A stretch of DNA of 35,344 nt from an uncultured Lachnospiraceae bacterium (GCA_910585625.1 CAJUFQ010000022.1:29371-64714), one strand, 5' to 3'. Positions 6,844 to 15,370 are shown, numbered from the stretch's first letter. Numbers and translations: made by a program. Notes: generated by a model not told the origin, from the sequence alone.

Positions 6844-9080
6844 TGATGCGTAAGGGAGAAATGAGACATAGATGGGACGATGAAGATATCAGGCAGATTC
6901 TGCTGGACGAGGCCGGGAAAGAGCCTGTCCCGGAGAGCCTGCGGCCGGAGAACATGGAGGCATGGCTGCGCCAAAGATGCGGCGGACAGCAAGGGACGCC
7001 GGCAGGATATGCGGAGGATGAGGACCAGAAGGGTAATGGACGTAAGCCGGGGAGGCATACCCGCCGATGGTATGGCGCTTTGGCAGCGGCAGCGTGCCTG
7101 GCTTTGATGTTATTTGCGGCAGGAAGGCATATGGATTGGAACCTTACTTCCGAGGATAAGACAGCGGAAATCCCGGCAGATGATGCGGCGGCGGATGTTG
7201 GGGAATCTGCGGAAGAAAGCGTATTTGAGGAAGGGACGACATACGCCGAGCTGTACCAGGCGTTTGACAAATATTGGAGCAAAGAGGAAAAATCATACCT
7301 TTTTTCGGAATCCTATGCCGTGGATGACACGGCGACAGATGCGGCGGGTGACGCGGACATGGAAACGGCGGATATGGATGTCGGAGCCTCTTCTTCCGGC
7401 GGCATGGAATATGAGAAAAGCGTCGCAGAAGATGGGATGATTCCGGATAAGGACAGTGAGGCAGCGGACACGGCAGAGGATGCGGACATGGCAGAAGGCG
7501 GGGAAGCGGCTGGTGAAGAAGATTACGGTAAGACGAACCAGCAGGAAGAGGCAGTGGAGGAAGCCGATATCCTCAAGAATGACGGCAGATACCTTTACTG
7601 GGTGTCCGAGTGGAAAGGCGGGGCAGAGCGTACCGTAAGGATTATAGATACCAAGGGAGGCCTGAAAGAAGCAGCCCGGGTCGGGAAATTTGAAGGCGTG
7701 GAGGATATCTATGTATGGAAAGATAAGCTGGCAGTGATAGAGCCAAGCTGGGCTGTGGGCGGAGTTTGCGGAGATTACAGCGAACCATTGGAACCGGCCT
7801 ATTCCTACAGCAGGGTTTATATCTATGATATCTCCGACCGTACCAACCCTCAGGAATATCATACGTTTACGATGAAAGGGGACTGCATGGACTCCAGGAT
7901 TTCTGACGGATATCTGTACCTTTTTGTCTCCTGTGATACCAGTAAGCCCAAGAGCGAAGAAGATCTCAGGGCGTATGTCCCCATGCTGGACGGAAAGCCT
8001 ATCCAGGAAGACAGGATAACTTTCCCGGAAGAGAGCGAGGCAGACTCCTATCTGGTGATGGCTTCCGTCGACATGGAGCATCCGGATAAATTTACGGACA
8101 CACGCGCCTTGGTCACTTCGGCAGACAGGTTTTATGTGAGCCAAAGCAGCATCTATGTGGCGGATACGCAGTACATTTCCTATCAGGAAGCAGGCAGGCA
8201 GTCTGACAGCACCGTCTTGTACCGTTATTCCTATAAAGATGGGAAAATGCGCAAAGAGGCGAGGGGTACAGTCAAAGGGACGCTGCGCGACGATATGGCG
8301 ATGAATGAGTACCAAGGGCATCTGCGCCTGGTCACAACGGTACAGTCTGAGGACGTCATAAAAATCGTGGACGACATCACTGGGGAATTCCTTGGGTATG
8401 ACGATGCGGAGCCTAAGACGACCAACAGCCTTTATGTGCTGGATGCCGGGCTGGAGACCGTAGGCAAAATCGAGGGGCTTGCAGAGGACGAACGAGTGTA
8501 TTCCGCGAGGTTTATGGGGAACACAGGTTACTTTGTCACCTTCCGGGAGACGGATCCGCTGTTTTCTGTAGATTTGTCCGACCCCAGGAACCCAAAAATC
8601 CTGGGCGAGCTGAAAATCAGCGGGTTCTCTGAGTATCTCCACTTTTATGCGGACAATCTGCTGCTTGGGATTGGCATGGAGGCGGATGAGGAGACCGGGG
8701 CGACAGGATACCTGAAGCTGTCCATGTTCGATATTTCCACCCCCGAGGATGTAAAGGAGCAGTTTAAGATGGAGCTTTCGGGGTTTGAGTATTCGGACGC
8801 GCTTTATGATTACAAGGCTGTGCTGATTGACACAAAGAAAAATCTCTTTGGGTTTTCTGCCGAAGATTTTGAAGAGGAAAAGACAATGTATCTGCTGTTC
8901 ACGTTTGAAAATGGCGAGTTCCGTAAGGTTATGGAAATAGACTGCAGCGATTATGACAGATATGGCTATGGCTTCCGGGGAACTTATATCGGCGAGCGGT
9001 TCTTCCTTCTGGCAGACAATGGCCTGGTGGAAGAGTACAGCCTGGCGGATGGAAGCAAGACGGGGGCGTTGGAACCGTAA
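6843..9080 (+). CDS. Membrane-anchored C-terminal beta-propeller protein, putative anti-sigma/sensor
   Basis: About 745 residues. The N-terminal 70 residues are predicted cytoplasmic and contain VPESLRPENMEAWLRQ, a short helical motif. A single membrane segment follows at about 75-95 (WYGALAAAACLALMLFAAG), then an acidic Asp/Glu/Ala-rich linker to about 235. The large C-terminal region has repeating beta-blade text such as VYIYDISDRTNPQEY, LYVLDAGLETVGKI and LFSVDLSDPRNPKILGEL. This matches the family of secreted C-terminal beta-propeller proteins distantly related to WD40. The gene overlaps the ECF sigma gene by one base. I infer that the cytoplasmic segment holds the sigma factor and the outer propeller senses an envelope signal; this is not shown directly. 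ATG at 6843 or 6846 is the start (GGAGG at 6833-6837). Confidence 0.85.
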   Translation: MMRKGEMRHRWDDEDIRQILLDEAGKEPVPESLRPENMEAWLRQRCGGQQGTPAGYAEDEDQKGNGRKPGRHTRRWYGALAAAACLALMLFAAGRHMDWNLTSEDKTAEIPADDAAADVGESAEESVFEEGTTYAELYQAFDKYWSKEEKSYLFSESYAVDDTATDAAGDADMETADMDVGASSSGGMEYEKSVAEDGMIPDKDSEAADTAEDADMAEGGEAAGEEDYGKTNQQEEAVEEADILKNDGRYLYWVSEWKGGAERTVRIIDTKGGLKEAARVGKFEGVEDIYVWKDKLAVIEPSWAVGGVCGDYSEPLEPAYSYSRVYIYDISDRTNPQEYHTFTMKGDCMDSRISDGYLYLFVSCDTSKPKSEEDLRAYVPMLDGKPIQEDRITFPEESEADSYLVMASVDMEHPDKFTDTRALVTSADRFYVSQSSIYVADTQYISYQEAGRQSDSTVLYRYSYKDGKMRKEARGTVKGTLRDDMAMNEYQGHLRLVTTVQSEDVIKIVDDITGEFLGYDDAEPKTTNSLYVLDAGLETVGKIEGLAEDERVYSARFMGNTGYFVTFRETDPLFSVDLSDPRNPKILGELKISGFSEYLHFYADNLLLGIGMEADEETGATGYLKLSMFDISTPEDVKEQFKMELSGFEYSDALYDYKAVLIDTKKNLFGFSAEDFEEEKTMYLLFTFENGEFRKVMEIDCSDYDRYGYGFRGTYIGERFFLLADNGLVEEYSLADGSKTGALEP

Positions 9081-9127
9081 ACGGGCGTCATATCTGCGTC
9101 GCCAGGCAGTGTTACAGAAGAATTTGG

Positions 9128-9167
9128 CCGCCAACCATCAGTCAGACTGGTGGTTGGCGGTTTGTGT
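9128..9167 (+). terminator. Intrinsic terminator after the beta-propeller gene
   Basis: A very long hairpin: CCGCCAACCATCAGT pairs over 15 positions with ACTGGTGGTTGGCGG around a CAG loop, followed by TTTGTGT. The T tract is short, but the stem is strong. Confidence 0.75.
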
Positions 9168-9300
9168 AAACCATCAGATTTTTTCAAGACGGATAGATAT
9201 CGGAGATATAACATTGCGTTGCGGTATTCCCGGCGCGCCTGGAGAAAAAGAGCCAGATACAACAGCAGCATGATGAACCCAAATCGTTTGAAGAAAAGCG

Positions 9301-9331
9301 AAAAAGAAAACCGCCTGGAATCAGGCGGTTT
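9301..9331 (-). terminator. Intrinsic terminator of the tRNA-Gly transcript
   Basis: Read on the minus strand, AAACCGCCTG, a four-base loop and CAGGCGGTTT form a 10-bp stem followed by TTTTCTTTTT-like sequence (complement of 9301-9310). It lies directly downstream of the tRNA. Confidence 0.85.
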
Positions 9332-9337
9332 AAAACA

Positions 9338-9408
9338 AGCAGATAACGGGAGTCGAACCCGCCTTTCCAGCTTGGGAAGCTAGCGTTCTACCGATGAACC
9401 ATATCTGC
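9338..9408 (-). tRNA. tRNA-Gly (anticodon CCC)
   Basis: A 71-base cloverleaf on the minus strand. The acceptor arms GCAGATA and TATCTGC pair perfectly. The D stem is GTTC/GAAC, the anticodon stem CTAGC/GCTGG with loop TTCCCAA (anticodon CCC, plus-strand 9374-9376), and the T arm GCGGG TTCGACT CCCGT. The discriminator is U, usual for bacterial tRNA-Gly. The 3' CCA is not encoded and must be added by nucleotidyltransferase. It has its own promoter (9421-9448) and terminator (9301-9331). Confidence 0.95.
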
Positions 9409-9420
9409 GTGAACGACTTT

Positions 9421-9448
9421 ATTATAACACATTCCATGAAAAATGCAA
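9421..9448 (-). promoter_or_regulatory. Promoter of tRNA-Gly
   Basis: On the minus strand, TTGCAT, 16 bases, then TATAAT with an upstream TG (TGTTATAAT, extended -10). It predicts initiation about 6 bases before the mature tRNA 5' end at 9408. Confidence 0.7.
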
Positions 9449-9492
9449 GGAGAAATTATAAAAATGTTTCTGCCGTTCCATGGATCCTGCTG

Positions 9493-10296
9493 TCACAGGG
9501 CATGGAACACAGGTTTACGCTCTAAGAAAACGGCATAATACTTAAAACCAGCAGCTTTTAAAATACCCGGCACCTTTGCGAAATCGTATGCTACATGCTG
9601 CGGTTTGTGGGCGTCGGCTCCCACGGTGATGATTTCGCCTCCCAGCTCACGGTAGCGTCTCAGGATGTCTTCCGTCGGATTGGGATGCCCGAGGCCGTAT
9701 TTGAACCCTCCGGTATTGATTTCAATGCCTTTGCCTTTGTGGATTAGGATTCGCAGGATTTCATCTATGATGTCCGCAAACTTCTCGTATGAGTAAAATC
9801 GGTTGGTATTTGGGCCGTAGCGCACGATATAGTCCAGATGCCCATAGACGTCAAAACAGTCAAAGACGGCCAGATTTTCCAGGATGGATTCAAAATATTC
9901 CCGATAAGCCTCATCTTCGACCTTGCCATAAAAGTATTCTGGATAATAGGGGTCTTCGCCATTGACCCAGTGCGAGGAACCGATGACGAAGTCAAATGGA
10001 TATTCCTGAATAATCTTTGGCAATAAGTCCTCCAGGTAATCCTGCAGACCGATTTCTACGCCGATACGTATGGGAAATTTTCCGTCGTACTGCGCTTGCA
10101 GGCCTTTCATCTCTTTAAAATATGCCGGCAAATCGAGCGGGAAAAGTTCCGGCGTGGCTTGCGACTCCTCAAGATCCAGGTGGTCGGTAAAGCAGATGCC
10201 GCCAAGGCCCGCATGGATGGCAGCTGCTGTCATTTCTAAGGTATCCGCTTCGCTGTCAACGGAAAAATGTGTATGCATATGTGTGTCCCAGAGCAT
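9493..10296 (-). CDS. hisJ: Histidinol-phosphatase, PHP family (HisJ-like)
   Basis: A 267-residue PHP-domain phosphoesterase, family of HisJ/HisK, which removes phosphate from L-histidinol phosphate in histidine synthesis. Seen: N-terminal metal-binding DTHMHTHFSVDS (HxH at about residues 6-8), CFTDHLD, VGVEIGLQDY-like text (IRIGVEIGLQDY), VIGSSHWVNGEDPY, YGHLDYIVRYGP, GIEINTGG and the C-terminal VGADAHKPQHVA. Metal ligands of the trinuclear PHP site are all in place. AGGAGG lies 8 bases before the ATG (plus-strand 10304-10309). The gene stands alone, away from other his genes, which is common for HisJ in Firmicutes. Related PHP proteins act on other small phosphates, so the substrate is probable rather than certain. 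Confidence 0.88.
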   Translation of the reverse strand: MLWDTHMHTHFSVDSEADTLEMTAAAIHAGLGGICFTDHLDLEESQATPELFPLDLPAYFKEMKGLQAQYDGKFPIRIGVEIGLQDYLEDLLPKIIQEYPFDFVIGSSHWVNGEDPYYPEYFYGKVEDEAYREYFESILENLAVFDCFDVYGHLDYIVRYGPNTNRFYSYEKFADIIDEILRILIHKGKGIEINTGGFKYGLGHPNPTEDILRRYRELGGEIITVGADAHKPQHVAYDFAKVPGILKAAGFKYYAVFLERKPVFHAL

Positions 10297-10441
10297 AGTT
10301 TCGCCTCCTGAGTATATAGATGCTATGTGATGACTTCAAATAACCATATAATCATAAGCCAAATGGAGCTTCTTGTCAAAAGGAAAGTATCGTAATATAA
10401 CGATTGTCTTGTCTCATTGATAGCCAAATACATTTGCTATT

Positions 10442-11038
10442 ATGTCTTTGAAAAAAAGCACATATAAGTTTATAATTAAGTGGGTAAACATTTATCTGGA
10501 AGCGAAAGAGCATGTTACCGACTATGCTTTGAACCACAACTTTGGGATGCAATCAACCTACGATGCCACTACCTATCAATACAAAAACAAGGCGCATTTG
10601 CCGCAACTTGCACATGCGTATGCGATCAGTGAAACTGTCAGAAAATATGTAGAATCCGCCAATCCGATTGGAACGGGGAGTGCGAAGCTGTTTAATGTTA
10701 CCGGCGTCAGAGGGAGCGGTTCTGATGTGAAAGCGAACGTGAGCGGAAAGCTGACGGACAGCCAGATTTTTGGCATTAAGGCGTCTGTGAGCAGGATTTG
10801 GGATTCCAAAATTGCCAAGGGAAACACGGCAAAGTTCCCGCTGTATGTCCAGGATGTACGCACCAAGCATAGATTTTATGCAATTGCTACGGCAACAAAA
10901 GGGAAAAACGTGCTTTCCATTAAGGTGCAGAATCTTAAGCTGAAAAAGAAAGGAAGCTATAGGCTGGTGGGAATTTCGCATGATGAAATATACAGAGACT
11001 GGGCGAACCAGGGAAAGACTTCCTTTCAGGCAAAATAA
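10442..11038 (+). CDS. Unrecognised 198-residue protein upstream of the polymerase-like gene
   Basis: I do not recognise this protein. Residues 10-60 look helical (YLEAKEHVTDYALNHNFGMQ, AHAYAISETVRKYVES). The second half looks beta-rich and basic (SDVKANVSGKLTDSQIF, KFPLYVQDVRTKHRFYAIA, VQNLKLKKKGSYRLVGIS). There is no signal peptide or membrane segment. The ATG lacks a Shine-Dalgarno sequence, and it is immediately preceded by TATT so that TATTATG resembles a -10 box; an in-frame stop lies at 10421-10423. It could be a real gene with a weak start, or the remnant of a longer secreted protein. Its stop is three bases before the ATG of the next gene, so the two are probably co-transcribed. Confidence 0.6.
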   Translation: MSLKKSTYKFIIKWVNIYLEAKEHVTDYALNHNFGMQSTYDATTYQYKNKAHLPQLAHAYAISETVRKYVESANPIGTGSAKLFNVTGVRGSGSDVKANVSGKLTDSQIFGIKASVSRIWDSKIAKGNTAKFPLYVQDVRTKHRFYAIATATKGKNVLSIKVQNLKLKKKGSYRLVGISHDEIYRDWANQGKTSFQAK

Positions 11039-11041
11039 ATC

Positions 11042-12781
11042 ATGGGAACGAAGAAAAGAAACAAGCGGGAGCATATGAACGACTTGTTGTTTCCCATACT
11101 CTGCATACTCTGCCTGATGCCGTTTGTCGTGCATCTGGCAGAGTACGACTATGGGTACGGCAGTTACCCTTGGCATTCGGATAACAGCGTGGCGCAGGAC
11201 TTATATGCATATTATAGGAGTTATTTCTTTGAACTAGTGGCAGTGGTAAGCCTGTTTATCTTGTCATTGCGCATGGCAATTTATAGGGACAAACATAAGC
11301 CAAGCAGGATTTATCTGCCATTGGCGGTGTATGGCGTCTTTGTAACATTGTCTGCAGCTTTTCCCATCAATCCCAGGGCTTCCCTTACCGGGAACTTCTA
11401 TCAGTTCCAGAGCATATTAGTGCTGTCAGGCTATTGCCTCATGTCATTTTATACTTATCAGGTGATGGAAAGCGAGCAGGATTACCAGACGGTCACAAAG
11501 GGCATTGCCGTTTCGTTCCTGCTGCTCAGTGTCAGCGGGTGGTTCCAGGCCTTCGGGCATGACATTCTCAATTTGGGATGGGCACAGCGTCTGATTATGT
11601 CCGAGCATCAGTTCGCAGAGTATGGCGGAAGCCTTACGGATGTATTCAGCGGGAATAATGTGTTCCTTACTTTGTATAACCCTAATTATGCAGCGGTCTT
11701 TCTAGTCATGGTGGCCGCAGTTTTTGCCGTCCTGGCATTTGGGGAGCAGCAGAAAAAGAAGAGGGCCTGCTTCCTTTTGTTGCTTATTGCCTCCCTCATG
11801 CTCTTGTGGTTTACTTATACCAGGGCAGCTTTCGTGGCATTGGCGGCGGGCGCTGCAGTGTTTGCTCTTTGCAGGGGGAAACAGCTGCTAAGGTATTGGA
11901 AATACATCCTTCCCGGGCTGTTTCTTCTTGCCGCTGTATTTATCGGTGCGGACGCCGTCAATGGATTCCGTTTTCTGTCGCGGGTTGCAGACGACAGGAA
12001 AGACAGCGAGATAGAAGAAATCCGTACCACACGGGACGGCATTGCGATTGTTTATGGCGGCAGGGGCCTTGTGCTGTCCATGGAAGAAAAAAATCTTTTG
12101 GCAGAAGATCAGAAAGGGAATCCTATAGTGTTGGAACAAAATGGGGCCGGGGAGTGGCTGCTTCCTTTCCATGAGGAAGTTGCGGCAATAATCCTGGATG
12201 AAGACGGGGAAACTTCTTGTATGCTCCAGATAGAAGGATATACGCTGGAATTTGTCAGGACGCAGGATGGATATTTTTATCGGAATGAAGATGGGAAGCT
12301 GGACGAGATGCGGGAAATCCCTCATATTGATATGCATGGCATGGAATATTTAGGTTCCGGGAGGCTCTATATCTGGTCGCGGGTAATTCCCTTGTTGAAG
12401 GATTATATGCTGGCAGGCAGCGGCCCGGATACCTTTGCGGAAGCATTTCCGCAGGACGACTATGTGGGGAAGATGGTATATGCAGGCAGCGTCAGGCGGG
12501 TGATGGAAGGCGCGCATAATGATTACCTTACCAGCTGGGTGCAGACCGGGCTGGCGTCTCTGTTGTCGTTGCTGGTATTTTATGCGTTGTTCCTGAAACG
12601 TTGTTTCACTTACTATAGGAGCTGTCCGCTGGGCTCAGCAAGAGAAAAACTTGGATTTGGCTGTTTCCTTGCTTGCGTCTGCTATCTGGTCTGCTGCCTG
12701 TTTTGTGATTCTTCCCTGTTTACTACGCCGGTGTTTTATGTGTTCGCTGGGGTTGCTCTGGCGGCTGCCAGACAGGAGTGA
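11042..12781 (+). CDS. O-antigen ligase/polymerase-like membrane protein (Wzy_C superfamily)
   Basis: A 579-residue multi-pass membrane protein with about ten hydrophobic segments. Near the C-terminus it carries GRLYIWSRVIPLLKDYMLAG, then SGPDTFAEAFP and EGAHNDYLTSWVQTGL, the pattern of the O-antigen ligase/polymerase (Wzy_C) superfamily, in which the His of the HND motif lies in the outer active loop. Between the segment ending near VNGFRFLSRV and this motif there is an extra hydrophilic, beta-rich stretch of roughly 110 residues (LVLSMEEKNLLAEDQ, TSCMLQIEGYTLEFV, YFYRNEDGKLDEM). Such proteins join or polymerise surface glycans on lipid carriers. There is no strong ribosome site at 11042; ATG 11075 (MNDLLFPIL) is an alternative. 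No other glycan genes are adjacent except the unknown gene before it. Confidence 0.8.
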   Translation: MGTKKRNKREHMNDLLFPILCILCLMPFVVHLAEYDYGYGSYPWHSDNSVAQDLYAYYRSYFFELVAVVSLFILSLRMAIYRDKHKPSRIYLPLAVYGVFVTLSAAFPINPRASLTGNFYQFQSILVLSGYCLMSFYTYQVMESEQDYQTVTKGIAVSFLLLSVSGWFQAFGHDILNLGWAQRLIMSEHQFAEYGGSLTDVFSGNNVFLTLYNPNYAAVFLVMVAAVFAVLAFGEQQKKKRACFLLLLIASLMLLWFTYTRAAFVALAAGAAVFALCRGKQLLRYWKYILPGLFLLAAVFIGADAVNGFRFLSRVADDRKDSEIEEIRTTRDGIAIVYGGRGLVLSMEEKNLLAEDQKGNPIVLEQNGAGEWLLPFHEEVAAIILDEDGETSCMLQIEGYTLEFVRTQDGYFYRNEDGKLDEMREIPHIDMHGMEYLGSGRLYIWSRVIPLLKDYMLAGSGPDTFAEAFPQDDYVGKMVYAGSVRRVMEGAHNDYLTSWVQTGLASLLSLLVFYALFLKRCFTYYRSCPLGSAREKLGFGCFLACVCYLVCCLFCDSSLFTTPVFYVFAGVALAAARQE

Positions 12782-12867
12782 CCAGGCACAGTGCAGGAGC
12801 GGTTTTGGGAGATTTGGGCAGGCAGCCGTGACAGGTGATAAAAATTTAACAAAGTTGAAAATGCCCC

Positions 12868-12896
12868 TTGAATTTTTGGCGGAAATTAGGTAAAAT
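12868..12896 (+). promoter_or_regulatory. Promoter of gap
   Basis: TTGAAT (12868-12873), exactly 17 bases, then TAAAAT (12891-12896), about 60 bases before the start codon. Good match to a vegetative sigma-A promoter. Confidence 0.75.
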
Positions 12897-12961
12897 AAAA
12901 GACAAGTTGGGTAATATATCCAAAGTAATACCAAATTCATTCAAAATTAGGAGGAATTATC

Positions 12962-13978
12962 ATGTCAGTAAGAGTAGCAATTAATGGTTTCGGTCGTATC
13001 GGACGTTTGGCATTCAGACAGATGTTTGGTGCAGAAGGATACGAAGTAGTAGCAATCAACGATTTAACAAGCCCTAAAATGTTAGCACACCTGTTGAAGT
13101 ATGATTCATCCCAGGGTAAGTATGAATTAGCGGACAAGGTTAGCGCAGGGGAAGATTCCATTACAGTTGATGGAAAAGAAATCAAAATCTACGCTTTCCC
13201 AGATGCAAATAACTGCCCATGGGGAGACTTGAAGGTTGACGTAGTTCTGGAATGCTCCGGATTCTACACCTCCAAGGACAAAGCACAGGCTCATGTGAAT
13301 GCTGGTGCGCGTAAAGTTGTTATCTCTGCTCCGGCAGGCAACGACCTTCCTACTATTGTTTTCAATACAAACCACAATACATTGAAGGCTGAGGATACCA
13401 TCATTTCTGCAGCTTCTTGTACAACAAACTGCCTGGCGCCGATGGCTGACGCTCTTAACAAGTATGCAGCAATCCAGTCCGGTATCATGTGTACTATCCA
13501 TGCATACACAGGCGACCAGATGACTCTTGACGGACCTCAGAGAAAAGGCGATTTGAGAAGGTCTCGTGCAGCAGCAGTAAATATCGTTCCGAACAGCACT
13601 GGCGCTGCAAAGGCTATCGGATTAGTTATCCCTGAGCTGAACGGCAAGTTAATCGGTTCTGCACAGCGTGTTCCGACCCCGACAGGTTCTACCACTATCT
13701 TAACAGCAGTTGTTAAGGGCAATGACGTAACGGTTGACGGAATCAACGCAGCTATGAAGGCAGCAGCAAACGAGTCCTTCGGATACAATGAGGATGAAAT
13801 CGTTTCTTCTGATATCGTAGGAATGAGATTTGGTTCCCTGTTCGATGCAACTCAGACCATGGTTTCCAAGGTTTCTGACGACTTATATGAAGTACAGGTT
13901 GTTTCCTGGTATGACAACGAGAACAGCTACACCAGCCAGATGGTTCGTACAATCAAGTATTTCAGTGAGTTAGCATAG
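12962..13978 (+). CDS. gap: Glyceraldehyde-3-phosphate dehydrogenase, type I
   Basis: It oxidises and phosphorylates glyceraldehyde 3-phosphate to 1,3-bisphosphoglycerate with NAD, in the cytoplasm. Seen: the Rossmann start VRVAINGFGRIGRLAFRQM, the catalytic SAASCTTNCLAP with Cys153, CTIHAYTGDQ with the base His, the phosphate-binding segment RRSRAAAVNIVPNSTGAAKA and the C-terminal SWYDNENSYTSQMVRTIKY. The length of 338 is normal. AGGAGG (12949-12954) lies 7 bases before the ATG. Codon use differs from the neighbours: it strongly favours a small codon set, as expected for a very highly expressed gene. It is followed by a structured leader and terminator before pgk. Confidence 0.99.
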   Translation: MSVRVAINGFGRIGRLAFRQMFGAEGYEVVAINDLTSPKMLAHLLKYDSSQGKYELADKVSAGEDSITVDGKEIKIYAFPDANNCPWGDLKVDVVLECSGFYTSKDKAQAHVNAGARKVVISAPAGNDLPTIVFNTNHNTLKAEDTIISAASCTTNCLAPMADALNKYAAIQSGIMCTIHAYTGDQMTLDGPQRKGDLRRSRAAAVNIVPNSTGAAKAIGLVIPELNGKLIGSAQRVPTPTGSTTILTAVVKGNDVTVDGINAAMKAAANESFGYNEDEIVSSDIVGMRFGSLFDATQTMVSKVSDDLYEVQVVSWYDNENSYTSQMVRTIKYFSELA

Positions 13979-14004
13979 GTGTTGCCGGTATAATTGAAAT
14001 ATAA

Positions 14005-14050
14005 CTGCACGGCAGACTGCCTTGTAAGGCGACAGGCTGCCAGAGTGCAG
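14005..14050 (+). ncRNA. Predicted structured RNA element in the gap-pgk intergenic region
   Basis: Nested pairings: CTGCAC (14005-14010) with GTGCAG (14045-14050), GGCAG (14011-14015) with CTGCC (14037-14041), and GCCTT (14019-14023) with AAGGC (14026-14030). Together they form a compact element ending 14 bases before the terminator hairpin. It may be a 3' stabiliser of the gap mRNA or part of an attenuator for pgk. No known riboswitch class is recognised. Confidence 0.45.
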
Positions 14051-14063
14051 ATAAGACTCAGAA

Positions 14064-14098
14064 GGGGTCCGGTCTTTTTATGGACCGGACTCCTTTTT
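14064..14098 (+). terminator. Intrinsic terminator/attenuator between gap and pgk
   Basis: GGGGTCCGGTC (14064-14074) pairs with the arm GGACCGGACTCC (14082-14093), followed by TTTTT (14094-14098). It ends 25 bases before the pgk start codon, leaving no room for a promoter downstream. pgk and tpiA must therefore be reached by read-through or from a promoter upstream of the hairpin. Confidence 0.85.
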
Positions 14099-14123
14099 AA
14101 AAAGAAAACAGGAGGAAATTGAA

Positions 14124-15338
14124 ATGGCTTTAAATAAAGTTTCAGTAGATGATATCAATGTTAGCGGAAAGCGTGTGCTTTGCAGATGTGATTTCAACGT
14201 ACCTTTGAAAGAGGGCAAGATTACAGATGAGAACCGTCTGGTTGCAGCCCTGCCGACAATCAAAAAACTGATTGCAGATGGCGGGAAGGTTATCCTCTGC
14301 TCCCATCTTGGCAAGCCTAAGGGAGAGCCGAAGCCGGAATTGTCCCTGGCTCCCGTGGCAGCAAGGCTGACAGAGCTTCTGGGACAGGAAGTGAAATTTG
14401 CAGCAGATCCGGAAGTTGTTGGGCCGAACGCTAAGGCAGCAGTTGAGGCTATGAAGGACGGAGAGGTCATCCTGCTTGAGAACACACGTTATAGGGCAGA
14501 AGAGACGAAGAACGGAGAGGCTTTCTCTAAGGACTTGGCGTCCCTCTGCGATATTTTTGTGAATGACGCATTCGGAACAGCTCATAGGGCGCATTGCTCT
14601 AATGTTGGAGTTTCCGAGCTGGTTGACACGGCGGCAGTAGGTTACCTGATGCAGAAAGAGATTGACTTCCTTGGAAATGCAGTAGAGAACCCGGTAAGGC
14701 CTTTCGTTGCAATTTTAGGCGGGGCGAAGGTTGCCGACAAGCTGAACGTTATTTCCAACTTGCTGGAGAAATGCGATACACTGATTATCGGCGGCGGTAT
14801 GGCATATACATTCCTGAAAGCACAGGGCAATGAGATTGGCAAGTCTCTGGTTGACGACAGCAAGCTTGATTATTGCAAGGAAATGCTGGAGAAAGCAGAG
14901 AAGCTTGGCAAGAAATTATTGCTGCCAGTTGATTCTGCAACCATCACAGATTTCCCGAATCCGATTGACGCTCCGGTAGAAGTCGTTGTCTGCGATTCTG
15001 ATAAGATGCCGGCTGACCGTGAGGGATGTGATATCGGGCCGAAGACGGCAAAACTTTTCGCAGATGCCGTGAAATCCGCAAAGACAGTCGTATGGAATGG
15101 GCCAATGGGCGTATTTGAGAACCCGACTCTTGCAGAAGGAACAATCGCAGTTGCAAAAGCGCTGGCAGAGACAGACGCTACGACAATCATCGGCGGCGGC
15201 GATTCTGCAGCGGCAGTAAACCAGTTAGGTTTTGGCGATAAGATGAGCCATATTTCCACTGGCGGCGGAGCTTCCCTGGAATTTTTAGAGGGCAAGGAGC
15301 TTCCCGGCGTTGCGGCAGCAACAAATAAAGACAACTAG
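14124..15338 (+). CDS. pgk: Phosphoglycerate kinase
   Basis: It transfers phosphate from 1,3-bisphosphoglycerate to ADP. Seen: CRCDFNVPLKEGKITDE-type N-terminal substrate site (RCDFNVPLKEGKI), CSHLGKPKGEPKPELSLAPV, LLENTRYRAEETKN, the hinge VNDAFGTAHRAHCS, AILGGAKVADK, WNGPMGVFE and the C-terminal IIGGGDSAAAV nucleotide site. The length of 404 is normal. A strong site ACAGGAGGAAATTGAA precedes the ATG. It follows the gap terminator hairpin and precedes tpiA by 32 bases, so pgk and tpiA form one unit. Confidence 0.98.
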   Translation: MALNKVSVDDINVSGKRVLCRCDFNVPLKEGKITDENRLVAALPTIKKLIADGGKVILCSHLGKPKGEPKPELSLAPVAARLTELLGQEVKFAADPEVVGPNAKAAVEAMKDGEVILLENTRYRAEETKNGEAFSKDLASLCDIFVNDAFGTAHRAHCSNVGVSELVDTAAVGYLMQKEIDFLGNAVENPVRPFVAILGGAKVADKLNVISNLLEKCDTLIIGGGMAYTFLKAQGNEIGKSLVDDSKLDYCKEMLEKAEKLGKKLLLPVDSATITDFPNPIDAPVEVVVCDSDKMPADREGCDIGPKTAKLFADAVKSAKTVVWNGPMGVFENPTLAEGTIAVAKALAETDATTIIGGGDSAAAVNQLGFGDKMSHISTGGGASLEFLEGKELPGVAAATNKDN

Positions 15339-15370
15339 TGATTGGCAAGAAAAAAGAGGAGAATAAGGTT

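Noticed and set aside
7293..9134. 613-residue open frame on the minus strand
   Set aside because: It is antisense to the beta-propeller gene, has Cys/His/Arg-rich shadow-frame composition and no recognisable domain or ribosome site.
9474..9507. GTTCCATG/CATGGAAC repeat at the 3' end of hisJ as a terminator
   Set aside because: The arms pair, but the loop is long, the element overlaps coding sequence and no T tract follows directly on the minus strand.
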